From NCBI GenBank assembly GCA_040758595.1, contig JBFLVJ010000001.1, positions 45,029 through 109,028 of the forward strand: a DNA stretch of 64,000 nt, read 5' to 3'. The notes below the pieces were generated by a model. The model ran no database searches and was not told where the DNA came from. It saw nothing but the letters and a program-made list of their open reading frames with translations. The number at the start of each line of letters is the position of its first letter. The stretch's first letter is position 1. Both the position numbers and the translations under genes were made by a program. Origin of the DNA: Bilamarchaeum sp040758595. Lineage in GTDB: Archaea > Micrarchaeota > Micrarchaeia > Anstonellales > Bilamarchaeaceae. Of the stretch, positions 15,110-23,933 are shown piece by piece.

Positions 15110-16492
15110 TCAGGGGCGCTTCCTCTCCTCGGCGCTCTTGCGGGCGCCGGGTGTGATGTAGTCGCCGTTCAGGCAGCCGGTGCAGATAGGCACCCCGATG
15201 GCCTTCTTCAGCCCGTCGAGCGAAAGGTATCCCAGGCTGTCGACCCCCAGGAATGCCGCTATCTCATCCACAGTCTTCTCATGGGCGATAAGCTCCTCGT
15301 AGGATTTCATGTCCACCCCGTAGAAGCAGGGGCCCAGGATAGGCGGACAGGTGATGCGCACGTGCACCTTCCTGGCTCCGGCCGAGCGGACGAGGGAGAC
15401 GATCTCCCTGAGCGTCGTGCCTCTCACGATGCTGTCGTCTATGAGAGCGACTTCCCTGCCTTCCACTATCGAGCGGACAGGATTGAGCTTGAGCCTCACG
15501 TTCTCCATCCTCTTCTCCTGGTTGGGCATGATGAAGGTACGGCCTATGTAGCGGTTCTTGATGAGGCCCTCTTCGACAGGCAGATTCAGGGCGTGGGCGA
15601 ATGCTTCGGCCGAAGTGCGCGAGCTGTCCGGGACAGGCACCACCACATCGGCCTTGAGCGGGTGCTCTTTGGCCAGTTCCTGCCCAAGCTTCTTCCGCAC
15701 CGCATAGACCTCCTCGCCGTTTATTATGGAGTCCGGCCTTGAGAAATAGACGTATTCGAACATGCAGTGCCTGGTCTCTTTGGGCATGATAGGCTTGCGC
15801 TCGATGGTCTCTCCGAGGACGACCAGCTCTCCCCCTTTGACCTCGCCCTTGTAGGGGATGTCGTTCACGTCGAGCGCGCAGCTCTCGCTTGAGAAGCAGA
15901 TGAATCTCTCGTTCTCGCCCCAGACCAGGGGTCTGATGGAATGCGGATCGCGGAAGACGATGAGCCTGCCGTTCGCTATGGCCGCGTCGGAATATGCCCC
16001 GTCCAGGGTCTCCATGACGTGCCGGACCGCGCCCTCCATGGAGCCGCCCGTCTTGAGTTTCGAATGGAGGAGATGCGCTATGGGTTCCGAGTCCACGGTT
16101 GACGTGAATTTGTAGCCCTGGGATTCGAGAGAGGCACGCACCTGGTCGTAGTTGGCGAGATGGCCGTTATGGGTGACCGCTATCTCGTCGAAGACTGTCG
16201 GCTGGACATCCTCCCCCTTGCAGCTGCCGGTGGTGGGGTATCTCGTGTGGCCGATGCCCATACGGCCAGGTATCCTTGTATCCTCTTTCTTGAATATGTC
16301 GCTGACAAGGCCCAGGCCCCGCCTCAGGACCAAGCCGTCCTTGCCCAGGACCGCAAAACCAGCGGCATCCTGGCCGCGGTGCTGGAGGGCGACCAGTGCA
16401 CGATAGAGAATGGGAGCCACGTCCTCCCCTTTCTTGGAAAAAATCGCGATTATCCCGCACTCTTCCTTCTTCTCTGACCAGGAGTATACCAT
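15110..16492 (-). CDS. purF: Amidophosphoribosyltransferase
   Basis: First committed step of purine synthesis: PRPP + glutamine to phosphoribosylamine. N-terminal glutaminase with catalytic Cys in EECGIIAIF (residue 12, so an 11-residue propeptide must be removed), RALVALQHRGQDAAG, GIGHTRYPTTG. C-terminal PRTase domain with VALIDDSIVRGTTL. 460 residues, normal size. The ATG at 16492 was chosen because it opens just before the propeptide and lies 24 bp from TTTAAA (16514-16519), giving a leaderless mRNA. The much longer frame upstream overlaps the divergent phosphohexomutase gene. Confidence 0.95.
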   Translation of the reverse strand: MVYSWSEKKEECGIIAIFSKKGEDVAPILYRALVALQHRGQDAAGFAVLGKDGLVLRRGLGLVSDIFKKEDTRIPGRMGIGHTRYPTTGSCKGEDVQPTVFDEIAVTHNGHLANYDQVRASLESQGYKFTSTVDSEPIAHLLHSKLKTGGSMEGAVRHVMETLDGAYSDAAIANGRLIVFRDPHSIRPLVWGENERFICFSSESCALDVNDIPYKGEVKGGELVVLGETIERKPIMPKETRHCMFEYVYFSRPDSIINGEEVYAVRKKLGQELAKEHPLKADVVVPVPDSSRTSAEAFAHALNLPVEEGLIKNRYIGRTFIMPNQEKRMENVRLKLNPVRSIVEGREVALIDDSIVRGTTLREIVSLVRSAGARKVHVRITCPPILGPCFYGVDMKSYEELIAHEKTVDEIAAFLGVDSLGYLSLDGLKKAIGVPICTGCLNGDYITPGARKSAEERKRP

Positions 16493-16543
16493 AAGTGTTA
16501 GTGGAGGCGCCGGTTTAAAGCCGTTTTCGGTCATCTTCAGTGC
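16493..16543. promoter_or_regulatory. Bidirectional promoter module (51 bp) between purF and phosphohexomutase
   Basis: Only one TATA-like box is visible, GGTTTAAAGCC (core TTTAAA 16514-16519, palindromic). Its centre is 24.5 bp from the purF ATG and 27.5 bp from the divergent ATG at 16544, the right distance for leaderless starts in both directions. Confidence 0.55.
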
Positions 16544-17848
16544 ATGTTCGGAACCTCTGGCATCAGAGGCATCTACGGGAAGGACATCACGGAAGGGCTT
16601 GCAGGAATGATAGCGGCCATATTCGCTGACGGGAAGCTGGCGATAGGCCGCGACATCCGGGAAAGCGGGCCCTCGCTGCTTCATGCCGCGGCGGAAGGCG
16701 CGTTGTCTGCCGGCTCTGATGTGATCGACCTCGGGATCGCCCCCACGCCCACCATCGCGCTCGCGGCCAAAAACGGCTGCAGGGCGATAGCTATCACCGC
16801 ATCCCACAACCCGCCCGAGTACAACGGGCTCAAGCTCATAGAGGATACGAAAGAGATAGGCAAGGAGCTGGAGAAGAGGATAACCGATGCCTACAAGAGA
16901 GGGGACATGCCACGCGCAGCTGAGAGGGGGCGTCTGTTCCGCGGGTCGTTGGTGGAACGCCACAAAGAACTCGCCGTCGGGATGGTGGACTCTGGATTGA
17001 TAGCGAAGAAGAGACCGAAGGTCGTGGTCGACTGCAACGGCGCGGCATGCGTCATAACGCCCTATCTGCTCTCCGACATGGGATGCGACGTGGTGAGCGT
17101 GAACGCATCGCCCTCGTGCTTCAACCGTCCGTCAGAGCCGAACGCCGCCAATCTCTCTTATCTGTCGTCATTTGTCCGTGATGCGGGAGCGGATTTCGCG
17201 GTCGCCCATGACGGTGACGGGGACCGGTGCATAATCCTGGATGAGAAGGGGGAAGCGCTTCCGTTCGACGCCCAGCTGGCCATGATGATAGAGCACGAGC
17301 TCGGGAATGGTCCGGGTGGAGGAAAAGGACGGATCGTCTCTACGGTGGAGGCATCGCTTACTATCCGGGACGTGGTGGAGAAAGCGGGCGGGGAGATAGG
17401 GATAACGCCGGTCGGCAGCACCTATGTGGCCGAGGAGATGGAAAAGAGCAGGGCGCTCTTCGGAGGGGAGCCCTGCGGGGAATACATCTACAAGGACGGC
17501 GTCCATGTGCCTGATGCGGTGGCGGCCGCGGCCAAGTTCGCGGAGATATTCTGCTTAGAAGGGCCTTTTTCAAGACTCAAGACCCGATACCCCCAAAACC
17601 CCATTGTCAGGGAGAAGTTCCCGGCAAAAGACAAATACGGGGCTATCGGGCGCATCAGGGAAGCCATTGATATCGAAGGCAGGATGCGCAGCGATGACGG
17701 CATCAGGGTGGACGAGGATGACGGATGGTTCCTGATACGGGCATCCGGCACAGAGCCCATAGTGAGGCTCACGATGGAGTACAAGGACAAGAAAAGATTA
17801 GAGGAAAGAAAGATTAGATTGATGAAGATGATAAAAGAGAGGCTCTGA
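16544..17848 (+). CDS. Phosphohexomutase (phosphoglucosamine / phosphomannomutase family)
   Basis: Alpha-D-phosphohexomutase, 434 residues. FGTSGIRG start, phosphoserine loop TASHNPPEYNG (active Ser near residue 88), metal loop DGDGDR, sugar loop GGEPCGEYIY (usually GGExSGH, here divergent), phosphate site RASGTEP. Likely makes glucosamine 1-phosphate or mannose 1-phosphate for the glycans that AglB (40.4-43.5 kb) transfers. The region near residue 345 (RLKTRYPQNP) is encoded by a short heptamer-repeat stretch. Leaderless start at 16544. Confidence 0.88.
   Translation: MFGTSGIRGIYGKDITEGLAGMIAAIFADGKLAIGRDIRESGPSLLHAAAEGALSAGSDVIDLGIAPTPTIALAAKNGCRAIAITASHNPPEYNGLKLIEDTKEIGKELEKRITDAYKRGDMPRAAERGRLFRGSLVERHKELAVGMVDSGLIAKKRPKVVVDCNGAACVITPYLLSDMGCDVVSVNASPSCFNRPSEPNAANLSYLSSFVRDAGADFAVAHDGDGDRCIILDEKGEALPFDAQLAMMIEHELGNGPGGGKGRIVSTVEASLTIRDVVEKAGGEIGITPVGSTYVAEEMEKSRALFGGEPCGEYIYKDGVHVPDAVAAAAKFAEIFCLEGPFSRLKTRYPQNPIVREKFPAKDKYGAIGRIREAIDIEGRMRSDDGIRVDEDDGWFLIRASGTEPIVRLTMEYKDKKRLEERKIRLMKMIKERL
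17570..17604. repeat. Short heptamer repeat inside the phosphohexomutase gene
   Basis: CAAGACT, CAAGACC, CGATACC and a slipped CCAAAACC, in frame, in a linker before the C-terminal domain. Confidence 0.5.
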
Positions 17849-18580
17849 TTATTTCCTCAGAGCGGATTCCTTCTCCGTGAGCTCGCGCATGACGTCCTCG
17901 TGGATGAATCTCCTGCCGCCGATCTTGACGTGCGGGATCCTTCCCCGGTCGAGGCGCCTCTCGAAAGCGTTCCTCTTTATCTTGATACCGGTCTTGTGGA
18001 GCTCCTTTATGGCCTGGCTCACAGAGAAGTAATTGGTGCTGATGTGCGTCAGCGACTCTATGGCGTCCTTCGGGACCAGCCTCCTGGTGCCGAACTTCAC
18101 GCTAGGTATCGAGCCTTTCTCGATCCTGCCGATGAACGCCCTGAAGTTGATTTTCTTGTTTGCCTTCTTGTACTCCTCGAAGGCCTCCTTGACGGTGTAG
18201 AACTCAGACTTGGTGCTCGTTATGTCGTCCAGCACGCTCTTGGGGATGAACCTCTTGCGGCCCACCTTGACGAACGGGATCGTGCCCCTCTCGATGCGGC
18301 CTCCGAAGGCCCTGAACGAGATGAATACGCTGTTGTTCCTCAGGTAGTCGTATGCAGAGCGGACGGAGAAGAGGTCATGCTTCGCCTCCAGGTCATCCTC
18401 GCTCGCCTTCTGGCGGTAGAGGTTCTGGGCGACCTTGAACACGCTCGCGACAGATGTCGAGAGATTCTTCTCCACGCCGTCGCGCTCCTTCTTTATCTCG
18501 TCAAGATCGATGGACCTGAACCTGTCCACAAAGTCGTCGTCAATCTCGGTTTCGATTATAATCTTCTTTCCTCGAGGCAT
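17849..18580 (-). CDS. Protein with three tandem excisionase/MerR-like helix-turn-helix domains
   Basis: 243 residues. After an acidic N-terminal part come three repeats of about 50 residues, each with pattern F(S/T)V..A...L, then F..R(I/L).RG.IP.VK.G.RRF(I/V)P: ISFRAFGGRIERGTIPFVKVG, INFRAFIGRIEKGSIPSVKFG and KRNAFERRLDRGRIPHVKIG. This resembles the winged-helix DNA-binding domain of excisionases (HTH_17), normally found once. Probable DNA-binding architectural or regulatory protein binding three half-sites. ATG 18580 has AGGTGTC upstream; the GTG at 18595 is less likely. No phage genes nearby. Confidence 0.7.
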   Translation of the reverse strand: MPRGKKIIIETEIDDDFVDRFRSIDLDEIKKERDGVEKNLSTSVASVFKVAQNLYRQKASEDDLEAKHDLFSVRSAYDYLRNNSVFISFRAFGGRIERGTIPFVKVGRKRFIPKSVLDDITSTKSEFYTVKEAFEEYKKANKKINFRAFIGRIEKGSIPSVKFGTRRLVPKDAIESLTHISTNYFSVSQAIKELHKTGIKIKRNAFERRLDRGRIPHVKIGGRRFIHEDVMRELTEKESALRK

Positions 18581-18595
18581 ACTGACACCTTTCAC

Positions 18596-18663
18596 GGATA
18601 TGTCAATTTATGATTATCAATGTATATAGTTATAAAACACACAATTTATAAAGATACTGTCCA
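18596..18663 (-). promoter_or_regulatory. AT-rich promoter region of the triple-HTH gene
   Basis: Two TATA-like elements on the minus strand (TTTATAAATT at about 18643-18652 and TTTTATAAC at about 18629-18637), then an AT-rich leader. An own-protein operator here is conceivable but no clear dyad is seen. Confidence 0.4.
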
Positions 18664-19932
18664 CTAGGCACCCCCGCCTGCTTTGGATTTTATACGAAAC
18701 ACCAAATAAATGGCCGAAATCACTACAATTACACCACCTATTATGTAAATAAGTGGTATGCCGTGTTCTTCTTCCGGCGGAGGCTGTGTGCTTTCACTGT
18801 CGTTGGTGAGTATAGGGGCCGCGGATGTGGTGAACGTGCCCTCCTGCTCTGCCCGGTTGCCAGCCTTATCCTTGAGCTCGATCCTGAACTTGACGAGCCT
18901 GGATTCAGGAAGCTCGGGGAAGTCCGCCGTGAACAAATCCTTTCCGGCGGTGAAGACGATGGCGTTGCTCCAGGGAACCGCAGCGTCTGCCGGTTCCACC
19001 CTGTAATAGACCTTCACGGAGCTCTGATCCAGACCGCTGGCGAACTCGTTGGGGTCCTCGGTGTGTATCTGCAGTTTGTATGTGTTCCCCACGAAGTCAG
19101 GGGTGATGCTCTTGATCAGGGGGGATGTGATGTCGTATCGCACTTCCACCATTGGATCCAGTGAAGGGATCATGACATCTTCCGTGACAAGACCCATGTA
19201 ATTTATCGAATAAGGGATCTCGTCGCCGAACGCCCTCTCGAGGCCATAGCGGCCGTTTTCCATGATGAATGACTCATTGAAGATCGTGAGGGTTGCCGGA
19301 AGAGGGTTGCCGCCATCATCCGTGGCTTCGATGCTTATCTTATAGAACGGGAACACCACCACGAAGTCCGACTCGTTCTGGATTGTGAGGTGGCCGGGCT
19401 GGTATGCGTTCCTGTAGCTGGCGAAGTATTCATAGGTCCCGGTTTTGAAGCGATACGCCACCTTTCCGGTCGCATCGGTCTTGTTTGTCTGTCCGTTGAC
19501 GCTCACCGAAGCGTTGGTCAATGGGGCTCCGAGCTGGTCTCTGACATAGAATCTCAGGATATACAGGTCCGATATCTGGAGATCGACAATCGGTCCGTGG
19601 GCATTCGCCTCGACGGTGGCTTTCTTCGATGAACCGCCGATTGTCGCGTTGATCTTTATGGCGCAGTCTATATCCCGGCTCAGGGTGCCCTGATTGTATA
19701 TGTCGTAGTGGACCTTGCCCGAGGCGTCGGTGTACCTTACCGGAGTGGTGAAATACTGCTCTCCGAAGCTCGCTCCCCGGTCATAGGTCACCTGGACCGC
19801 CGCCCCTTCGACAGGTTTCAGGTTGCCGTCGAGGACCCGGACATCGAAGGAATCTGTGTAGCCCACGCAGTCGGCGAAGATAGCGGTGGCCGATAATAAT
19901 AGTATGGAGATGAAGATGTGGTAGAATTTCAT
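18664..19932 (-). CDS. Membrane-anchored surface protein with Ig-like/carboxypeptidase-regulatory repeats
   Basis: 422 residues. Signal peptide MKFYHIFISILLLSATAIFA, then several beta-sandwich modules with VRVLDGNLKPVEGAAVQVTY and FYVRDQLGAPLTNASVSVNGQTNKTDATGKVAYRF, typical of carboxypeptidase regulatory-like/Big domains, and a C-terminal helix IPLIYIIGGVIVVISAIYLVF followed by basic residues. It faces outside, anchored at the C-terminus, with several NxS/T sites that AglB could glycosylate. ATG 19932 begins the signal peptide, with TTAAAAAG 26 bp upstream. No specific function. Confidence 0.75.
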   Translation of the reverse strand: MKFYHIFISILLLSATAIFADCVGYTDSFDVRVLDGNLKPVEGAAVQVTYDRGASFGEQYFTTPVRYTDASGKVHYDIYNQGTLSRDIDCAIKINATIGGSSKKATVEANAHGPIVDLQISDLYILRFYVRDQLGAPLTNASVSVNGQTNKTDATGKVAYRFKTGTYEYFASYRNAYQPGHLTIQNESDFVVVFPFYKISIEATDDGGNPLPATLTIFNESFIMENGRYGLERAFGDEIPYSINYMGLVTEDVMIPSLDPMVEVRYDITSPLIKSITPDFVGNTYKLQIHTEDPNEFASGLDQSSVKVYYRVEPADAAVPWSNAIVFTAGKDLFTADFPELPESRLVKFRIELKDKAGNRAEQEGTFTTSAAPILTNDSESTQPPPEEEHGIPLIYIIGGVIVVISAIYLVFRIKSKAGGGA

Positions 19933-19955
19933 GCGTTGGAGATATGACGGCAAGG

Positions 19956-21611
19956 TTAAAAAGTATTTTGCCTGCGGCGTTTTCTTGGCTTCTTATCGGC
20001 CCGGAACGCTTCTTGCTGGGACGTGGCTTTCTTCTTAGGCTTGGCTCTCTTAGCCCCGGATCCCTTGGCCCGGTTCTTCCCCGCATCCTTCGCAGGCCTT
20101 GCCGCCCTCCTCTTGCGTGGCGGGATGTTCCTGTCGCTGGCGGCCTTTTTCCTGCGGGATTCTGCATCAGGCGTTTTTGCCATCGGTTTCTTGATGTTTA
20201 TCTTCTTGGAGCCTTTTTTCTTGCGGGCGGACTGGGCCTCCGGTTTTCTCTTGGATTTGGGCTCTGCCTTGGGAAGGGGCTTTTTCTTCGACGACTTGTT
20301 TTTCACAGGCTCCCTGCGCGGCTTCTTTTTCTTCGGCTTGGGTCTTTCCATGGATTTCTTCGCCTTCGGCTTCTTGGAGTTTTCAGCCTTCGGCCGGGTT
20401 TTTTCCAGGGCGCTGGGCCTGGACGGTTTCGCATCCTTCTTTGGCTTTCTATTCGCACCGCTCCTGCCAAAGCAGCCTGATGGAGCGGCCTCATCTTCGG
20501 CCGGACCTTTCTGCTGCTCTTTCGGAACGGAAAGCGATGGCTGTCGAGGGACCTCGGCCCGCTCTATTGGGGAAACCGCTCCTGATGGCTGCTGAACCTT
20601 GAAAACCAGGGGACGCTCATCGCCGGAGAAGCTGCCGATAGGTTTTTGGGTTTTTGTAAGGACCGCTGATGCTGCTGCTATCTCCTTAAGCGAGGAGATC
20701 CGGGCTTGTTTCCGAGGGACGCTTCCTGAAGGGGCCCTCCTTTCCGTATTCGGAGCGGAGGGTTTGCCGCGCCTGTCGGATGGATCCTCCCGAGGCTGTT
20801 CTGTTGCGGGCTGGCCCTGTCTGCTCCTTTTCTTCCCTTCCCGCAGCTTCCGGACCTCATCCCAGATGAAGAGCGGATTCGCATGGGGATTGCCTGTTGC
20901 ATGGATCGCCGGTCCCGGGCCGGCATCTGCAGACTGCGTTTGGGCCTTTTGGATGGTCGGTTGGGAAGGCGCTGGGTGGGCGAACGCTGGTGCGGAGGGG
21001 GTTTGCTGATGCGCTGGAGGGCAGGAACGCTCCTGCATGGGCTGATCCCGCCTCATCTCCGCCACGCCCTTGATGTCGTCCATCCTTCCGTTATCGAACT
21101 CGGTCTTGATGGTGTTCGATATCTCCTTGGGGCATAGGCTTCCGCTCTTGCTGATGCCGCGCCGCAAAACCTTCCTCATAGAATCCATGCCGAGCCTTCC
21201 GCTGCTGGTGATGCGGTCGCTGCCGGTGAGGAGCGCTGGGATGGCATCTGCCGCATCCTGGAATTCCCGCATAAGCGTTGAGCACATCTCCAGGCGCTCC
21301 TTGAGCTGCCCCTTCGGTGTGCCATCCATGAGCCGCTCGAGGCGTCTTAGCGTGAGGAGGACTATGTCATTGCCAATCTCGGAGGCGTATGATTTGAGGA
21401 TGGATTTGATCTCGCGCTCCACCCCGTTTTTGGCAGCCGATGCCATGAGGCTCTTCATCGCATTGACAAGCTTCTCTGGCGCGGTGGACATGTCACCGGA
21501 GCGGATGATATTTTCGAAAGCAGGCTTGTAGTTCATCCGAGGTCTATGGGAGTCCCTAGGTTCGGCATTTCCAGCGATTCGGCTGGCTGTCAAAGACCTG
21601 GCTCCCGCCAT
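19956..21611 (-). CDS. Histone-H1-like protein: small helical N-domain with a long basic tail
   Basis: 551 residues in three parts. Residues 1 to about 190 are helical and folded (LVNAMKSLMASAAKNGVEREIKSIL and so on). About 190-370 is Pro/Gln/Ser-rich linker. The last 180 residues are very rich in Lys, Arg, Pro and Ala (KKPKAKKSMERPKPKKKKP, SRRKKAASDRN). Such tails occur in histone H1, AlgP and kinetoplastid H1-like proteins and usually bind nucleic acids. ATG 21611 follows TTTTAAAC by about 27 bp. No catalytic motif. DNA or RNA compaction is inferred from composition only. Confidence 0.65.
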   Translation of the reverse strand: MAGARSLTASRIAGNAEPRDSHRPRMNYKPAFENIIRSGDMSTAPEKLVNAMKSLMASAAKNGVEREIKSILKSYASEIGNDIVLLTLRRLERLMDGTPKGQLKERLEMCSTLMREFQDAADAIPALLTGSDRITSSGRLGMDSMRKVLRRGISKSGSLCPKEISNTIKTEFDNGRMDDIKGVAEMRRDQPMQERSCPPAHQQTPSAPAFAHPAPSQPTIQKAQTQSADAGPGPAIHATGNPHANPLFIWDEVRKLREGKKRSRQGQPATEQPREDPSDRRGKPSAPNTERRAPSGSVPRKQARISSLKEIAAASAVLTKTQKPIGSFSGDERPLVFKVQQPSGAVSPIERAEVPRQPSLSVPKEQQKGPAEDEAAPSGCFGRSGANRKPKKDAKPSRPSALEKTRPKAENSKKPKAKKSMERPKPKKKKPRREPVKNKSSKKKPLPKAEPKSKRKPEAQSARKKKGSKKINIKKPMAKTPDAESRRKKAASDRNIPPRKRRAARPAKDAGKNRAKGSGAKRAKPKKKATSQQEAFRADKKPRKRRRQNTF

Positions 21612-21661
21612 ACAGATGATTTTCGTTCCGAGTGTTTAAAATCATGCCTGACGCCCGGACC

Positions 21662-22816
21662 CTAGAGCGTGGTCTGCCTGGACTGGAGCATCTGTCTCAT
21701 CAGAGGCCCCTGGTCGAGGAACCGTGAGAGCGGGAGGCGGAGTCTCGTCGAGACGTAGTTGAGGGAGTCGCGGAAAGAGCAGAACTCGCGGTGGGGCTGC
21801 TTGAGGGCGCTGCGAACGTTCTCGCGGACGTTGAAGACTCCCAGGGGCACGTATCCTTCGTAGGCTTCTCTAAGGACGATGGCCCCGGCCTGCTTGTCCA
21901 TCTTCTTCAATGCCTCCAGCACCGCGAACTTGCAGCTGTAATAGCAGCCACCGACCGATGAGTATTCTTTTTTCGGCTTCAGCTCCTCATGGTCTGCGAA
22001 CACCATCTCCTCCTTCCCCAGGATGTGGATAAACGCCTCTATCCACTCGTACTGCCAGGGGGTCGGGAGGAGGATGACCGCATAATAGTTGTTGAGGCTG
22101 GAGAACTCGTAGACCTGATATGTTTCCATGACATCCATCCACCGCACTTCATCATAGAGGTGGTCTGCCAGCGCGCTGTCCACGGCGGTGATGGACCATC
22201 TGGTGGGCACGAGCTTCCTGTTCCTCTTCATGCCCATCGTACCGGTGGAGAAGGCCTTCTGTATCTGGGAGAAGAGGACGCCGCTCTCGTATGCGGAGAC
22301 GGCTGCGTCCGCTGCCTTCAAATCGGTATCATAATATGATTTCTCAAGATGACGTTCCCATTTCACGTTCCCGATGTCGAACTGTCTGAGGCTCGCGCTG
22401 GGGCCGTAGGGCTGGTGCTCCTCATCGAAGCTGAGGCCCTTGGGCTTGTGCTTGAAGAGCGCCTCGCTCTCCACGCTCGATTCCGCGAGCGATATCTCCT
22501 GGAGCTTGCCCACCATCCGGTTCTCCACATCCTTGACATTGACCAGGTGCTTGCCGCGCACAAGGTCCAGCCTGAACTTGATGATGTCGTCCTGGGATTT
22601 CTTGCCGGGGATCCAGCTCTCGGGAGTGTCGAGTATCGCGGTGTCGCCTTCGTATGGGGCTATCATGGGGCCCACATAGACGCGAGGATAGTTCCATGCA
22701 CCGATAAAGACACTCGGAGGGCTGCTGCCATCGAGCTTCTCGCCCACCTCGACCGTGCGCCATTTCTGAATCCCGGAAGTCATCTTCTTGAGATAGGCTC
22801 CCTTCCCCATTCCCAT
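21662..22816 (-). CDS. nreA: NreA-like DNA repair protein
   Basis: 384 residues of the archaeal Nre family (COG1602): GAWNYPRVYVGPM, DTPESW, LVPTRWSITAVDS and GGCYYSCKFAVLEAL are hallmark segments. Nre proteins act in UV and crosslink repair and often bind PCNA through a C-terminal PIP box; here the tail ends MLQSRQTTL, with no full PIP box, and the N-terminal zinc knuckle seen in some members is missing. ATG 22816 lies 25 bp after TATATAATATAAAA. The longer frame upstream is repeat DNA and is rejected as coding. Confidence 0.88.
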   Translation of the reverse strand: MGMGKGAYLKKMTSGIQKWRTVEVGEKLDGSSPPSVFIGAWNYPRVYVGPMIAPYEGDTAILDTPESWIPGKKSQDDIIKFRLDLVRGKHLVNVKDVENRMVGKLQEISLAESSVESEALFKHKPKGLSFDEEHQPYGPSASLRQFDIGNVKWERHLEKSYYDTDLKAADAAVSAYESGVLFSQIQKAFSTGTMGMKRNRKLVPTRWSITAVDSALADHLYDEVRWMDVMETYQVYEFSSLNNYYAVILLPTPWQYEWIEAFIHILGKEEMVFADHEELKPKKEYSSVGGCYYSCKFAVLEALKKMDKQAGAIVLREAYEGYVPLGVFNVRENVRSALKQPHREFCSFRDSLNYVSTRLRLPLSRFLDQGPLMRQMLQSRQTTL

Positions 22817-22867
22817 GACCGGCCTTTCTCGTATATAATATAAAAAACAGGGCGGAGGGCATTTCCG

Positions 22868-22964
22868 CGGTTTTGTTCTTGTGGTTTTGGGTCTTGTGTT
22901 TTGAACCCGGAACACGAAACCCGAGACCGGGAACCGGATGCCGGAGACTGGAAACCGGAAACCG
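22868..22964. repeat. Heptamer repeat array, head-to-head (upstream of nreA)
   Basis: Left half GCGGTTTTGTTCTTGTGG with GGTTTTGGGTCTTGTGTTTT; right half GAAACCC, GAGACCG, GGAACCG, GATGCCG, GAGACTG, GAAACCG, GAAACCG. Shares the 21-nt word beginning GGTTTTGGGTCTTGTG with the copy at 56961. Lies between PHP and the nreA promoter. Confidence 0.8.
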
Positions 22965-22992
22965 CTCGGGCAAGCATGGATTGCCGGTGCTC

Positions 22993-23649
22993 TCACGGTC
23001 TGATGCCGAACCTGCGCAATACCCTCTTGCAGTGCTTGACGGTGATGGTGGTCCCGCGGACGTATATCGGCGCTCTCTTGGTGATGAACTTGGCGGCTTT
23101 CAGCGCTTTCAAGAGGGCTTTGGGGTTCTCTATGTCGAAATCGGGAAGCTCGGTGTAGGTCGTCCCGAACTCGAAGAGGAAATGGGAATCCGTTCCGGTG
23201 CCCATGGGCTTGTTGTGCTCCTTGGCGAACGCCATCGCCTTCTCGTTGTATTCCTCCTTCATGCAGCGTGCGTTGAATATCTCGATGATGTCAGCCTTGG
23301 ATGCCTCGTCATCGCTCGGACGGGCCTTCGCCCTTCCGCGGTCGTACATGTGGGGGAGATATGCGAGCGCGCCCTGCTCCTTTATCTTGTCTATGGCCTC
23401 CAGGAACGCAGCGCCCTTTGGCACCTCTTCGGAAAGGTAGAGGCCTATGAGATGCCCTTTGTCTGTCGTGACTTCCTGGCCTGGGATGAACGGAGCCCCA
23501 AGAGAGCGCATCTCTGCATGGCCGCTGGTGGTGTCATGGTCGGCTATCGCCGGGATTATCCCGAGCCGCTTGGATTTCGCGACCAGGTCCCTGGGCCTGA
23601 TGAGGGTGTCGATGGAATGGTTGGTGTGCACGTGGAAATCGAGTTTCAT
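22993..23649 (-). CDS. PHP-domain phosphoesterase
   Basis: 218 residues. Metal-binding HVHTNHS at residues 6-12, IADHDTTSG, PGQEVTTDKGHLIG, YLPHMYDRG and GTGTDSH give the trinuclear site of the PHP family (histidinol phosphatase, polymerase PHP, RNase AM/YciV). Nearest by layout is the stand-alone YciV/PhnPP-like group; substrate unknown. The ATG overlaps the stop of the preceding 95-residue gene by 4 nt, placing it third in a tight operon with the E1-like gene. Confidence 0.82.
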   Translation of the reverse strand: MKLDFHVHTNHSIDTLIRPRDLVAKSKRLGIIPAIADHDTTSGHAEMRSLGAPFIPGQEVTTDKGHLIGLYLSEEVPKGAAFLEAIDKIKEQGALAYLPHMYDRGRAKARPSDDEASKADIIEIFNARCMKEEYNEKAMAFAKEHNKPMGTGTDSHFLFEFGTTYTELPDFDIENPKALLKALKAAKFITKRAPIYVRGTTITVKHCKRVLRRFGIRP

Positions 23650-23933
23650 ACGATAGCGCCTCCTTCTGTGAGAAGGGATATCAGCTCCTTGGCCAGGGCC
23701 TCTCCGACCTTCTTGTCCGCATCCTTTCCCTTGACCATCATCCTTCCGCTCCCGTACACGCTTATGGAATACCCTTTGAAGGATACGAGAAGCACCACCG
23801 CGCTGGTGCCGGCAATCTCGCCCGCCTTGGAAAGCGCTCTCTCAGCTTTCTTAAGATCTATCCTATGGTCCTTGAGCTTTATCTCTATCCCCGAGGCGGT
23901 GGTGCAAGGCTCCACTATGAAATACTCGCTCAT
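23646..23933 (-). CDS. Small protein resembling half of a TBP fold
   Basis: 95 residues, no clear family. The pattern VSFKGYSISVYGSGRMMVKGK followed by KKVGEALAKELISLL lines up with the strand-turn-strand and C-terminal helix of a TBP repeat (compare KASLLLFKNGKVVCVG in the tbp gene of this window); the first part has two strands and a helix. It ends LLTEGGAIV. ATG 23933 overlaps the ThiF-like stop by 4 nt and its own stop overlaps the PHP start, so the three proteins are probably made in fixed ratio. It could be a substrate or partner of the E1-like enzyme; the TBP-fold idea is inference. Confidence 0.6.
   Translation of the reverse strand: MSEYFIVEPCTTASGIEIKLKDHRIDLKKAERALSKAGEIAGTSAVVLLVSFKGYSISVYGSGRMMVKGKDADKKVGEALAKELISLLTEGGAIV

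Noticed and set aside
16493..16963. 157-residue N-terminal extension of PurF
   Set aside because: It runs antisense through the phosphohexomutase gene. The PurF propeptide and promoter fit the ATG at 16492.
17849..18580. Prophage or integrative element
   Set aside because: Apart from the excisionase-like domains there is no integrase, no capsid gene and no att duplication, and neighbours are housekeeping genes.
22817..22996. Sixty-residue N-terminal extension of the NreA frame (PVSG/FRFP-rich)
   Set aside because: It is made of the antisense of the heptamer array, and a strong TATA box lies inside it, 25 bp before the ATG at 22816.
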